DNA of 64,000 nucleotides from Symsagittifera roscoffensis (Eukaryota > Xenacoelomorpha > Acoela > Convolutidae): the NCBI RefSeq assembly GCF_963678635.1, contig NC_087063.1, forward strand, positions 34,634,540 through 34,698,539. Direction: 5' to 3'. The notes under the pieces were generated by a model that saw only the letters and a list, made by a program, of their open reading frames with translations, was not told the origin of the DNA and made no database searches. How positions within the stretch are numbered: the stretch's first letter is position 1; every line of letters starts with the position of its first letter. The position numbers were made by a program, and so were the translations under genes. This document shows, piece by piece, positions 1-10,504 of the stretch.

Positions 1-2
1 GA

Positions 3-950
3 ACCACTGGGCGGACATTGGGTAGGATCGTTCCTTCCCAATGTCTTGATCATTCATCCAATAGCTCGGAGCGAACACCCCGCACGGTAGCGTCCTCGGG
101 GACTGCGCATGGCGGAACCTTTCAAAAGTTCCGCGTGGTAGACATTAGGAAGAATCTGATGGCACGTCACCAGTTCACGCAAGTGGCCGTGGAGCATCCT
201 CGAGCCTGCCTGAATGACATGAGCTGGAACCCCGCTACGAGCGACCAGGTAATTCTCCCAGGGAGTCGCCACTTGATCATAGGAGACAGTTTGGTGAGAG
301 ATCTGAATGAGATCTTCGTCTATGGTCAGACTACCACTCTGTCCTTTGGAGGAGCCTCAGTGGCTCAGGTCATCAAGATGATGGAATTCCAGAGCGAAGA
401 TCACCTGGATACACTGGGAATAATGCTGGGAACCAACGACGTCTCGAGAGCCCCAGTGACCCCGGAGAGCAAGTGGGAGCACCTATTGGTATGCCTCCTG
501 AATGAACCAAAAGAGAAGTACAGGCCCAGGCTTGTGGTGCTGTGCACGATACCACAAAACCCGCTGGTGGGCACCACAGTGGCAGATTTCATGAATGGCA
601 ACGTGACACGGTGGAACGAAATGATCCGCAGTCTGGTGAGAAACAACCCTGGCGAGCTGTGACTTCTGGATCTCGAAAACATGCTGCGCATGATTGATCA
701 CATCGCGCTTACCAGAGATGGAATACATTTCAACACCCAACGAGGGAGACACTGGGTCAATGATGTATTTCAGACACAGTTGAGGGAAGTAGAGCAGGAG
801 TCGAGGGCGACCAGTTCTCTGGCTCGGACCAGCTCGACCGGAGGAAATAGAATAAGGGCAAGCGTGCCCGAATCCCTCGTCAAACGCCTAGGGCCCTTGG
901 CAATGGAGACGGCTGCAGCCGCACCCGTCGCTCCGAGCTCAAACGTATGA
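3..950 (+). pseudogene. SGNH/GDSL-hydrolase-like ORF with in-frame TGA, open at left edge
   Basis: The frame is open from the window edge; no ATG is needed at the left, so the 5' end probably lies outside. About 85 residues in, the block-I signature IIGDSLV appears, followed by GGAS (block II glycine), LGTND (block III, Gly-x-Asn-Asp) and, past the stop, TRDGIHF (block V Asp and His). These are the four blocks of SGNH hydrolases in the right order and spacing. A TGA at 660-662 falls between blocks III and V; the same frame continues to 950 without further stops, so a single nonsense mutation splits one domain. SGNH domains occur in some retroelement ORFs, which fits the neighbouring intronless ORFs, but the element family is not recognised. 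No enzyme activity is claimed. Confidence 0.55.
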
Positions 951-1511
951 GAGAGGCTAGGGACTGCTCCTGCTCCCAGAACACAGCCGCTTGAAAGCCG
1001 ACTCGGGAGATCAGTGGATCAGAACAGGATTAACTCCCAGACCGTGTCTAGGAGGAACGATCCGCGCGCCACGGCAAACACTGCTTCAGCAGCAGGACCG
1101 TCTACGAGCGCCGTGCCAGCGGAGGGAGTTGAACCAGGCAGCGTGCTGCTTTGAAACCGATCAGACCCTAGTCATTGGGGACAGTACAAGACGGACATGT
1201 CAACGAAGTTGAACATGAATACCTTGACATGTCGGGAGGACGCAATGAGAATGATTGGCGGAGAAAGTCCCACAGTGTCATGACTATATCGGATACCGGG
1301 CGTGGATTGGCTGCTAGCAGAGCAGGAGCAGTTCAGCTCCACGACTACACTGCGGCACGCAGACTTGAATGGATTGCCTCAGGACAATACCTTTGGACCT
1401 TTGAATAGCCGGTCTCTTACGGACGTCCGACAGAGAGCCCGGGAACTGACGCCACCTGCTCGTAAGGGCAAGTTTCAGGCAGATAACAAGCCTAATAACA
1501 AGCATCACAAG
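951..1511 (+). pseudogene. Degraded spacer with a second broken SGNH-like start
   Basis: This stretch has the same GC-rich composition as the flanking ORFs but every frame is interrupted. Around 1150-1180 a frame reads TLVIGDST, another SGNH block-I-like segment, and is lost within a few codons; matching sense continues in another frame from 1175. I read it as a decayed N-terminal part of the next ORF or of a second SGNH copy. From about 1302 the frame of the giant ORF is open but has no ATG until 1512. Confidence 0.3.
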
Positions 1512-4500
1512 ATGTACAGGCAGTTTGCTAAACCACCCGGTCAGACGCCTGGCGAATATTCAAGGGACTACCCTCGAACGACCACGGTGGATGGAGATGA
1601 CAAGAGATATGGGAAACTGAAGGCCCCAGTAGGCGACGGCCTGTTTGCCGCTTATGATCCCTTAGATATGAAAGCTGCCAAGTATCTGATTGTGGCCAGT
1701 TCAGATTATCTCTACACGCCCCGTTCCCTCTTTTGGTCCAACGTTATTTTCTTGACGGCACCTAAATTGGACTGGGGACAAGCAATCGGCATGATGATAA
1801 GTGTGCGAAGGGTGGTCAGTATGGAGCCGCAGGTAATAGTGGTTGCAGGCTCAAATGGTCATCTGCAAAGCAGGGGCTTATTGTCACGTCTGACGGATGG
1901 GTCGATCCCGAGCAACAAGGTCATAGGAGAGGCGATAATGACATTGCTCTCGGCGATGGCTGAGGTAGAAACAGCAGCAAAACAACTTTTCACCCAAAAT
2001 GTAGTGAAGGTGGTCTTTGTGTGGTCACCAGGGTACGCTGCATTGCCAGAACCCCTTCAGTTTGTGTACACGATGGTCACAACGATAGCAGAGGGACGGT
2101 TCAATGTGATAATTCCTGCCTCGAACAGAGTGGTAGACCCCAACAATTACTACCCATCCCGATCTGAGCTTCCTGCCGTTTGGGCTGACCTTTCCAATGC
2201 CATACAGGGACTCAAAGATTGTAGCACAACTCGGTTGGTGCTAGATGAGGTTCTGGGGTTGGAGCTTTCCACCTTCGCCAGATTGCTGAAGTTAAGACCA
2301 GGGGTAGATGACAATCATCTGTTAGTACAACAGGTGGCTGATGATCTCTGGTTCAGACGGATGGATCATGCAGAGAATGAGCAGGGAAGGACAGTCAGGA
2401 AAAACATGACGTCAGCGGAAGAAGATCTCATGGCAATGGCTTTGCGCACGAAGCCGCACAACAACTTATGGTTGTACTTGTCACCAAGACTGTGCACCTT
2501 GGGTGAGGACGCGTTCGAGCATGCGCCGGTAGTGATCAAAGAGATACACGTGTATCTGAAGAACTTGTTTGATTCCCGGGAGTTAGCTGGGGGTATGATG
2601 TTGAAATTGAAGCAGGACGTAAACACGATGTCGTTGGACAAGTTCCAAGCTGACGTGCTAGCCACGAGGGCACAGTATGAACGATCGGATACCATCTTGG
2701 GTGGAATGGGAGTGGGATGGACGCCATCCTTCCTGTCGACGTGCTACCCGAGGGCATCTCGGAACCTGATCGCGAGCTTTGTCAGGGATATCAGGAAGCT
2801 GTCGATTGGCCTGATATTAGCCCTGTACGTGACATTTGGTCATGAGAATTTCGTGAAGGGACCGGCGAACCTCTTCACCCAAGCGTTGGCAGATTTGAGA
2901 TTGGATGGACTCCTGACTCTGATTGCCATGACCTACGGTCGACTGGGTGATTTGCTTGTGCTGTTGCGTTACCCTGAACAACTCCAGGGAACAAGTCGTG
3001 AGTTCAACGCGCAGTTGGAAACCGCCTCGCTCAGGAAGATGAAAGACTGGAGGACTCTCCTGCTCAAATATCTCTTGCAGCAGAACAGAAGCGTCACGGG
3101 AGAAGATAAGGTGGCGACGGATGCGGGTGAGTGTAAGCAGTTTTGTGGCATGCCCTTGCTGTCAGATTTGGCTGTCATGATGCGGATCGATCCGTTGGCT
3201 CTGATTCTCGGACTGCGGGAATTCGTCACGGTGGTGTATGGACCGGTGATGTCTTTCGCGCTCCCGGACGTGCAATTCAAGGCATACAGGAATTCTGTGT
3301 TGTATGTCAACCTGGTCTCAGTCGTGGATTGTTCCGTGCTGAATTGGGTAGACCAGAGGGAGCTGAGAGGGCTGGCCAGCGACGATAGGCTGTTCGGAAG
3401 AATAGCGGAGCCAGGTTGGGTGTTGATGGATTTCAACAACCACTTCAAGTGCCGAATGGGCCGTGAGGACCTTTCCCACATCCAGTTTAACCCAAAGCTT
3501 TGGAATCTGAGACCAGTAGTGAAAGATACAGGAGCGGCAATGAGAGTCCCACTCTTGCCAGAAGCCTACGCACACGCGAAAGAGAACCAGCAAGTGTGGC
3601 TTTCCGGGTCCAGGTCCCTGCCGGACCAATGCCCTCGATATCCACCGATAAGGAGGATGTTGTTGGGAGTCACATCTCCCGTCATTGCCCCTCGCATCGG
3701 AGCAGCTCGTGATGCAGAGAAGAGGATGCTGAAGTGGAGTGAAGGGATGGAGCCGCGCTTCATCAGCTGGAATGTTGCAGCCGCGCACACGTTTGACTTC
3801 TCATTTCCCGATGCTTGGAGTAGGAAAAAGATCAAGGCACTACCTTCCAGGAGACCAGAAGTCTCGGCTGAAATGTGGAACGAGGTGTATACTCCCACAG
3901 ATGACTTATCAAGACTGAAGTGGTCAGGAGAAGTGAAAGTAGTGATGCTGGAAGTGGCAAAGGAGTGCAGAGGAGGCTCGTATATAACGATAGAGGACCT
4001 GGCACCACATGGCGAGGAGTCCGTAGAATTCCTGGTGAACGATGAATTATTTTATCACGCAGCAGACATGACCGTACCGGCGCGGCCGGACTCGGGCATA
4101 GACACACGACAAGGCCCTTCAGGACCCAACCCGAAACCTGATGCAGATGACGATGAATTGATGGATCAGGACGATAACGATAACGACATCGAGGGAAAGA
4201 CGGGAAAACCGAGTGAGACGGATCTAGGAGCGTTGGAGAGAGACTTGCTAGAATACCGGTTCAGTGAAGACGACGATGGGGAAGTCGATGGGAGTCTATT
4301 GCTGATGACGCCATCGTCTTTCATGTCCCCTACAAAGGAGGCGTCGGCCGACTTATCCCCGATGGACCCAATAAGTCAGGTGAGAGAGTGTCGAGGTAGG
4401 GATCCGCAAAGACTGCTCCATGAGTCACCAAGGAGGAGAAAAATCGAAGAGTCAATGAGGGTATCCTTCCTGAGTACGCTACCGGAAGAGGAATGGGAGA

Positions 4501-5267
4501 GATATCAAAGTGAACTAGAAGGAAAGACAGGGGCAACCTGGAGCCGAGTGAACTTCATGGAAAGGTCATGGGACGTGATACGACGATATGGGACGCAGTC
4601 CATAATGAAGGTGGGATTGAACCAACCCATCATGCGTGAGGTCCTGGAGAAAATAGTGAACTCCATGGAGTCTGATGTTCTGACCGAGTCAGTTACAGAA
4701 GACAGTGCCGATGATCAGCAGGTCACAAAGAAATTACCCGTTAGACGAGCCAGAAAGGGGCTGAAGCGACTAAAAGGGAAGACAAGAAGTCGAGCCGTGA
4801 ACCCGAGAGTGGTGAAGTCAAAAGCCAGCGCAGTGGTGGACTCTCTGACGAGCGCAGGTCGTTCAGGCGAGAGCGGGCAAGGAGATGGTGCGACGCTGAC
4901 CGGGGGAGAAAAAGAGAATCTGATACCCCCTATGCTCTTGGCAGGTCTGACCACGACAGCCATGAAATCAAAGAAGACAGCACGAACCCTGGCAGACACT
5001 AAGCTAGAGATGGAGATCATCAGTCAGTGTGGATCTGGAGGACTTGAAGATTACAGGCCCTCGCGAACCAACATGGCCAAGTTGAAACTGGAGGGACAAC
5101 TCGACGTGGTCGAGTACAGTCGAGTCACTGTGCCGGAATCGGTCCACATGGGAGATCTAGCAGGGGGTTATGTGGAGATGTTGAAAGCGAGGAACTCCGC
5201 GAGAGGGCACCTGATGGCTTGGAGCGAGAAGCCAGCCATGCAGGGCTTAGGGATAATTCTAACTTAA
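1512..5267 (+). CDS. Giant intronless ORF, unrecognised, with an SGNH-like N-terminal region
   Basis: The frame is open from 1302; the first ATG is at 1512, giving 1,251 residues. I do not recognise the family. Near residues 55-120 the order of features recalls an SGNH fold: a hydrophobic strand YLIVASSDYL where the GDS block would be, then VIFLTAPKLDWGQ, then VIVVAGSNGHLQ, which resembles the block-III G-x-N-D, with Asp replaced by Gly. The catalytic serine motif is absent, so any such fold would be inactive. The middle is globular and hydrophobic. Around residues 870-940 it is very acidic (DDDELMDQDDNDNDIE), and the last ~350 residues are basic, with KKLPVRRARKG and similar. Long intact frame, GC-rich composition unlike the host genes here, and neighbours that are also intronless ORFs suggest a mobile or virus-like element. 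It is the only large undamaged ORF of this cassette. Confidence 0.6.
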   Translation: MYRQFAKPPGQTPGEYSRDYPRTTTVDGDDKRYGKLKAPVGDGLFAAYDPLDMKAAKYLIVASSDYLYTPRSLFWSNVIFLTAPKLDWGQAIGMMISVRRVVSMEPQVIVVAGSNGHLQSRGLLSRLTDGSIPSNKVIGEAIMTLLSAMAEVETAAKQLFTQNVVKVVFVWSPGYAALPEPLQFVYTMVTTIAEGRFNVIIPASNRVVDPNNYYPSRSELPAVWADLSNAIQGLKDCSTTRLVLDEVLGLELSTFARLLKLRPGVDDNHLLVQQVADDLWFRRMDHAENEQGRTVRKNMTSAEEDLMAMALRTKPHNNLWLYLSPRLCTLGEDAFEHAPVVIKEIHVYLKNLFDSRELAGGMMLKLKQDVNTMSLDKFQADVLATRAQYERSDTILGGMGVGWTPSFLSTCYPRASRNLIASFVRDIRKLSIGLILALYVTFGHENFVKGPANLFTQALADLRLDGLLTLIAMTYGRLGDLLVLLRYPEQLQGTSREFNAQLETASLRKMKDWRTLLLKYLLQQNRSVTGEDKVATDAGECKQFCGMPLLSDLAVMMRIDPLALILGLREFVTVVYGPVMSFALPDVQFKAYRNSVLYVNLVSVVDCSVLNWVDQRELRGLASDDRLFGRIAEPGWVLMDFNNHFKCRMGREDLSHIQFNPKLWNLRPVVKDTGAAMRVPLLPEAYAHAKENQQVWLSGSRSLPDQCPRYPPIRRMLLGVTSPVIAPRIGAARDAEKRMLKWSEGMEPRFISWNVAAAHTFDFSFPDAWSRKKIKALPSRRPEVSAEMWNEVYTPTDDLSRLKWSGEVKVVMLEVAKECRGGSYITIEDLAPHGEESVEFLVNDELFYHAADMTVPARPDSGIDTRQGPSGPNPKPDADDDELMDQDDNDNDIEGKTGKPSETDLGALERDLLEYRFSEDDDGEVDGSLLLMTPSSFMSPTKEASADLSPMDPISQVRECRGRDPQRLLHESPRRRKIEESMRVSFLSTLPEEEWERYQSELEGKTGATWSRVNFMERSWDVIRRYGTQSIMKVGLNQPIMREVLEKIVNSMESDVLTESVTEDSADDQQVTKKLPVRRARKGLKRLKGKTRSRAVNPRVVKSKASAVVDSLTSAGRSGESGQGDGATLTGGEKENLIPPMLLAGLTTTAMKSKKTARTLADTKLEMEIISQCGSGGLEDYRPSRTNMAKLKLEGQLDVVEYSRVTVPESVHMGDLAGGYVEMLKARNSARGHLMAWSEKPAMQGLGIILT

Positions 5268-5290
5268 ATCGGAAAGAATACGGCACGGTA

Positions 5291-5974
5291 ATGTGTTCGG
5301 AAGCGAACGAAATCGGATTGGAAAAACTGCTAGAAATTTCTTGGAGGGCGGCCCTCCAGAGATACTTCGACGAGACGATGCATGCACCTGCGACGGTGGC
5401 AGCGTACCTGGCTCATCCATGCACGAGAACTGACCTGCAAGTACGGTTGGCTTGGTGCTTGATGGGCATCAAGAAGGCGGAATATGAAGCCAGTAACGAT
5501 TCGAAATCACGGGAACAGGAGCTGGAGTTGATGGAAGCTCTGCGAGCGTTGATTTCAAAAGACGATTCTGCGATAGCATGGGCTAAGCGTAAGGATGCCC
5601 TTTGCTTTGTCAGGTTCGTGGTGGATCGTATCCCCACTCCTGTTTTGGGAGAATGCATAAAGATCATTCGGCAAAAGGGAGTTGATTGCGAAAGAAACTT
5701 CCTTAGGGCACTCCTGGAACTATATCAGGATATGCAGTTGACTGTACCAAATAGGGAGTCGAATGACATGGAGAGCTATCGCAAGTTGGAAGAAGTGAGA
5801 AAATATTCCAACAAAGAATTGAAAATGAGCCGGGAGTTGATTGAAGCAGTCAGGGGACAAAAAGACTTTGCAACACTAGGGAAACTGAAGTGGTTCCAAT
5901 GTGTGTCTGGCATACCGGGGATGGCGTATAATCCCGTCGTGAATGAAGAAGCCAGGGAAGCGTACTTCGACTAA
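5291..5974 (+). CDS. 227-aa ORF downstream of the giant ORF
   Basis: The first ATG (5291) lies 23 bases after the stop of the giant ORF, in a different frame; the frame itself is open back to 5219, overlapping the end of the giant ORF by 49 bases. A downstream-initiated or frameshift-produced second protein is therefore possible, though no slippery site was identified. The product is helical and charged, with a cluster of Lys/Glu-rich helices (KSREQELELMEALRAL, SYRKLEEVRKYS) and no recognised catalytic motif, signal peptide or membrane segment. Function is unknown. The arrangement of back-to-back intronless ORFs is typical of a retroelement or virus-like element rather than of host genes. Confidence 0.45.
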   Translation: MCSEANEIGLEKLLEISWRAALQRYFDETMHAPATVAAYLAHPCTRTDLQVRLAWCLMGIKKAEYEASNDSKSREQELELMEALRALISKDDSAIAWAKRKDALCFVRFVVDRIPTPVLGECIKIIRQKGVDCERNFLRALLELYQDMQLTVPNRESNDMESYRKLEEVRKYSNKELKMSRELIEAVRGQKDFATLGKLKWFQCVSGIPGMAYNPVVNEEAREAYFD

Positions 5975-7921
5975 GTCATAGTGCTCAATTTCTGGGTTGA
6001 ACGGATTAAAGAAACTGGAATGCTGATGGTGGAGCAACCCAAGCTGGAAATTATCTTAGAAGAACGAGTGGTCTAACCCTCGGTTACCGAGCTAAAGGGG
6101 CAAGTGAATTTTGATTGTGGTTCTTGGGACGGTTCCTTGAAAACCAGTCTAGTAACGATGTGGGAACTCATGAAGCCTTCTTGGTGTCCCCATCCTAACG
6201 CCGGTTTAATCTGGGACATGACGGCAGATATCACGTTAGACCTGGATGATGATGCGAGTCTACATGATCTGGCCATGATACACCATCTGCTGGCCATGAG
6301 GTTGACGAAGCGGAAGAGCAACCCATCCACAGAGCTATCCTAGGAAAGCCCATCGAGCAATTGGTTGAAGCAAGGCACCTGTTTGGCTCAACATAGTGGG
6401 ATGGAAGGACATGTTTGCAACTTGGGGCACTGCCTGATTACGCTGAGCGAGCAGCATCGACAACTGGCACGCTTGTACGGAAGATTGAGCATGTCGGATA
6501 AGAGTGGCATGGAGTTGGTCGCGGACTGTCATGGGGTGACGGATGTTAACTTGACCACAGCCTTGGGATTTTGTAGCATGACGAGTTCGATAGAATCGCT
6601 TGAGCGCCTGGAGCGTGCCCATGAGCTAGTGACGTCCCTCAGCGCGGAAGTATTCCCTGGAGCATTGCAGACAGAGCAGAAGATCGGAGGCTGGCGAGAA
6701 GCTCTGGAGAACGAAATGAAACTGAAGGATAGTGAAGCCTATCATAAACCTACTGGTTCAAAATATCTGGTGGGTTCAAGCTCCGCGCCATATTGCAATA
6801 GTAGGGGTGATGGATGCGAGGACGCAGCAGGTGTTGATTGACCAGCTTTTCTCTGTGCCAAAGTGCGTGCGGTTGGCCAGAATGTCGGAGAGGTCATATG
6901 ATTTGTTGGCGAAAATCTTTCGGGCAGTCCCGAAGAGATCTGAAGGCCAGTTGCAAGACGTAGTGGGTGAAGAGTTCCTGAGATTGAACGAAGGTAATGT
7001 GAGTGAGTTCCAAAAGCAGAAAGCGAGTGTAGCGTTACCCACTGAATTCCCCACCATAGAAGAGAAAGACGATTTACACAGAATTCTGATGGAGGTGGAA
7101 CCGTTGCTGGGAGCCTCAGGGTATCGGACCCGAAGGAACATAGTGAGAACCCATGGGTAGTATCCTTGCCACTGCTTGGCGCAGACGTTATGGTACCCCA
7201 AACGCGGGAATCTGATGCTAGTATGGGACGTGGAGGAGTTGAAAGCGAATTCACGTCCCATACGGGAGTAGACTTGCTACCTTGGGAGTAGAAAGCGAAG
7301 GGAGCGTTATCCACTGAATTCCCCACCATAGAAGAGAAAGACGATTTACACAGAATTCTGATGGAGGTGGAACCGTTGCTGGGAGCCTCAGGGTATCGGA
7401 CCCGAAGGAACATAGTGAGAAGCCATGGGGAGTATCCTTGCCACTGCTTGGCGCAGACGTTGTGGTACCCCAAACGCGGGAATCTGATGCTAGTATGGGA
7501 CGTGGAGGAGTTGTACTCTACGGGGTTGCCCAATCAGAATCAACAGGTGTCAATCGTGGTGGTTAGTGCCATGCTGGCAGTGAGATGGTTGGAGGCTAAC
7601 GCGGACACAAGTGAACAGGAGACGGCCGTGCCGACTCCTGAGCAGCTGAGCAACGTGAAGATGAGTCGTGAATTGGATCTTTTCAGAACCACCTGCAAGG
7701 TTCTGAGAATACCCAAAGCCATTGAAAGAATATGGTCAAGGCAAATATTGATGCCTTGGTTCCGTGCAGTGATGACATCATGGATGTATGAACGCGCGAA
7801 GCGTCACATGTCGAGGAACACGGAAGCCTATCAATCGTTCCAGCTAGATATGGGACCGGGAGCCTATAAGAGAGCCTTCCTGACGCACAGAAACGCGGTC
7901 ACCACGGCGGTGAAGAAGTAA
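5975..7921 (+). pseudogene. Broken third ORF of the GC-rich cassette
   Basis: After the stop at 5974, protein-like sense appears in alternating frames: 6104-6343, 6365-6841, 6732-7160 and 7361-7921. The piece ending near 6780 and the piece starting there overlap in different frames, showing a frameshift; a TAG at 7157-7159 interrupts one copy of the internal repeat, where the duplicate copies at 20618 and 28074 read GGG instead. The last piece ends at 7921 with a Lys-rich tail. No domain is recognised. It contains a 272-bp tandem duplication (separate entry). The 3' part from about 6890 is duplicated twice more in the window. Confidence 0.5.
7039..7533 (+). repeat. 272-bp tandem repeat, two copies (cassette copy 1)
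   Basis: The anchor ccactgaattccccacc occurs at 7039 and 7311, exactly 272 bases apart, and the sequence after each is nearly identical until about 7232 and 7504. The first copy leads into a spacer that makes a perfect 12-bp inverted repeat, GTATGGGACGTG (7221-7232) with CACGTCCCATAC (7252-7263), separated by 19 bases. 272 is not a multiple of three, so the repeat also destroys the reading frame. Confidence 0.85.
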
Positions 7922-8774
7922 CTGGAGCGCCTTGTGCAACTGAAGATGAGAAGAAAGAGGTCTTAAGAGCTGACCTAGAACAAAATGTGAGCCTATGTCT
8001 TCACAACAGCTTTTGCAGGAACCGGGAGCAAAAGGTGAATGTGGACTTGCTACCTTGTTGCAAACCGAGGCTGTTGGAACAGGAGAGTTGATGCACGGCC
8101 CGCAACTCCATGGACATGCTGGAGAAAGTCCTAGAAGACAGCGAAGCTGAAGATCAGGATGGAGAAGCAATGGAATGAAAATGATGAAAAGAAGAGAACA
8201 AGTGAAGACGTGAGCAAGGAAAGAAGAGAAGGAGAAAAAACTTGATTGTCCTCGTGTGTTAAAACTTGAACCAATCAACCAAGTTTTGATTATTGAACTT
8301 GTTAAACTTTTTGTTTTGATCTAGTTTGCTCAAACCAAACTTTGAAAATTGTTGCAATTTTTAAAATTGTTGAAAGAAAAATTGAGTTATGCTACTTATG
8401 TATATATAGAGAACATAGGTGAGTATATTTACCTATTTAAACATGACTGAAGTTTTTAACCTGTGTAAGACACAATTTCACTGTGTGGCGACATGGTAAG
8501 TTTGGGTAAACTCGCTCGAGAAGGGAGAGTAACTCAATAACTTTCCTAGCCACAGAGTTTCTTAGTTTTAATATCGAATGGGACCGAATAAATAACTGAT
8601 CATACTTGGTGAGTGATGTTAAGTTAATTTTAACGTACGCGTGGCCGTGCCACGTCCCAACTTTTTAATCACAAGGAGCGAAAAGAAGTTTTATGGCAAG
8701 ATGACGTAAGTAGTCAGAAAAGAAATTTTATCTAGGACACTCCTCATGGTGCAAATTTCGTGAAAATGTTAGAA
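7922..8774. other. Non-coding 3' flank of the cassette
   Basis: No coding sense is seen. The first ~300 bases keep the GC-rich, A/G-biased composition of the ORFs; from about 8240 the sequence turns AT-rich. It is duplicated almost without change at 21655-22507. Its right end, at the AAGGCAG near 8773-8779, is the point where module N begins in all four copies. Confidence 0.5.
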
Positions 8775-9932
8775 GGCAGTGAGATGTAGTACGATGCCAT
8801 TTGTGACACGTAGTGAGTTGAGGTGGAGTAGATAAATTTCATTTTCTTATGCGATTCGTAAGATTGATTATAGAGAACTGGAACACTACTTGACGATAAC
8901 CCGGTGTTATGCGATCAATAGGGACATTGATGGGGACTTGTCCGGGGAGTATGTGCCATTCTGCCAGATTGGCACAGCGCAACCTTCCGGCGACACAAAA
9001 GAAAACGAATAAAGGCTTTAGTAACGAAAAAGTATTGCGAAGGAGGGTAGGAAAATTCTAGAATTTTTATTTTTAAAAATTCGATCGAAGAGTGAATATT
9101 TCTCAGAAATACAAAAAGACGGCCATTTTGACTAAAAAGGACGAAAAAAACAGAACAACGACAAATATTGTGGAAAACGGTCGCACAAGAGACGAGAAAT
9201 ACGAAGCCTCTTATCATGGCAACAACACACTATAGGACTCTTAGCAGTGGAAATTGGTGGAGAAGGAAGCTTCAGTGGGGAAGGAATATTCCACGCAACC
9301 CTCCCGTGCCACAAATTGGAAGAGATAAGAACGTTATCTCGGGAAGATTGCGGGAGCGGAGGCTTGGCCCCCAGAGTTTTGTATGTGAAGGGACTATATA
9401 GAACTGACTTTGTAGCTACTTGGATGTCGTAAAACTCTGAATTAACACCGGTATTATTTGATATTTTAGAATATGAGTAGCTAGAAAGAGGAAAGGGTCA
9501 ATCCATCTCCAATGGATTTAATATAGAACTGTCACACAAAAACCTATTAAAATAGGGTATTCGAGCCGTGTTTTAATTTCAATCACGTAGTCTGAGGATC
9601 CGAGACTCAGCTACGTGGTTGCGTTCGCATGTAAATGAAAGCTGATCAAAAGTCGTTTGACTGATGTCCTAAAAATAGTAACTTTTTACTTAGCCCTAAA
9701 CAGACCAGAAAATCAACTGGCAAGGTCGAGACGGTGAAAAACGAGTAGGAATAAGGTAACTGACGCCTGCCAGTCGTTATTAGGTACTTTTTCTACCTTC
9801 CGTCGCTGTGTAGTATTTGGGCGAATGTTACATCGATTTCCGTTTTTCGAAAGTTCAATGTCCGAATCTTAATTCTTTGTTTTTCAATGCCCGACTGCAA
9901 TGAAATCGTGTTACTGTTTCTCAACTAAGCGC

Positions 9933-10343
9933 TCAGAACGGGAAAGTTCGCTTAATATAAGGACAGAACTGCTTTCGAAAGACGCGTTTCAATTGCTTAC
10001 GATCTGAAGAGTCGTGCATGCCAGATAGAACTAAATGAAGCAAAAACGGGTCTGCAGCGATCCTTTTAGAATTTTCCAACGCGATAATTAACTTGGCTTC
10101 AGGTAACTTCAGAGTATCGAGGATGTTCTCAATAGCTTGTTTGTCATTGAATTGCCGAGCATCATGGAATCTTTTGTCGCTTTCTTTTATACCGATAACT
10201 TTGACCCTGTTCTTAAGCGAGTCATCAAATGGCGCATTTTGCTGAGTAGCACTCGATGTTGATACTTGAGGACCAACAGTTTTAGCCTCAACTGTCTTCA
10301 TTGTAGAATTGAGGCGTTTAAGTTTTTTGGTTAGCTTTCCCAT
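9933..10343 (-). CDS. 136-aa ORF in module N, copy 1
   Basis: ATG-initiated minus-strand ORF whose predicted protein is identical in all four N copies, while the surrounding DNA differs at scattered sites. It is basic at the N-terminus (MGKLTKKLKRL) followed by a Ser/Thr/Gln-rich linker. The remainder, VKVIGIKES, then a charged helix with ILDTLKL, then DPFLLHLVL and RKQLKRVFRK, loosely resembles the RNA-binding ORF1 proteins of LINEs in the order of elements. That resemblance is an inference from pattern only. It lies downstream of, and on the same strand as, the RT gene. Because the copies are recent duplicates, identity does not prove selection. Confidence 0.35.
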   Translation of the reverse strand: MGKLTKKLKRLNSTMKTVEAKTVGPQVSTSSATQQNAPFDDSLKNRVKVIGIKESDKRFHDARQFNDKQAIENILDTLKLPEAKLIIALENSKRIAADPFLLHLVLSGMHDSSDRKQLKRVFRKQFCPYIKRTFPF

Positions 10344-10504
10344 AGAATCAGATTAACACATAATAAGTGACCTATCTTGTCTTTTTGTGTAACAATTTGT
10401 GCAATACCAGCAAGTTGTAGTGAGTGAGTCTGCAGTAGTTGTAGTTGCGGGTCAGAAATGTTGACGCATGCCCTGTGAAACCAGCAGCTGCATTGGTTTT
10501 AATG

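Noticed and set aside
660-662. TGA as a selenocysteine codon in the SGNH-like ORF
   Set aside because: No SECIS-like structure was identified and neighbouring ORFs of the cassette are also broken; a nonsense mutation is simpler.
6742-7533. Minus-strand frames of 160-263 aa over the 272-bp repeats, also in 20335-21266 and 27794-28453
   Set aside because: They repeat the same antisense peptide once per 272-bp unit and oppose the plus-strand ORF remnants; open length comes from the tandem repeat, not from a gene.
9168-9432. Small plus-strand ORFs (61-77 aa) in module N
   Set aside because: They overlap in different frames, have no recognisable features and are preserved only because the whole module was recently duplicated.
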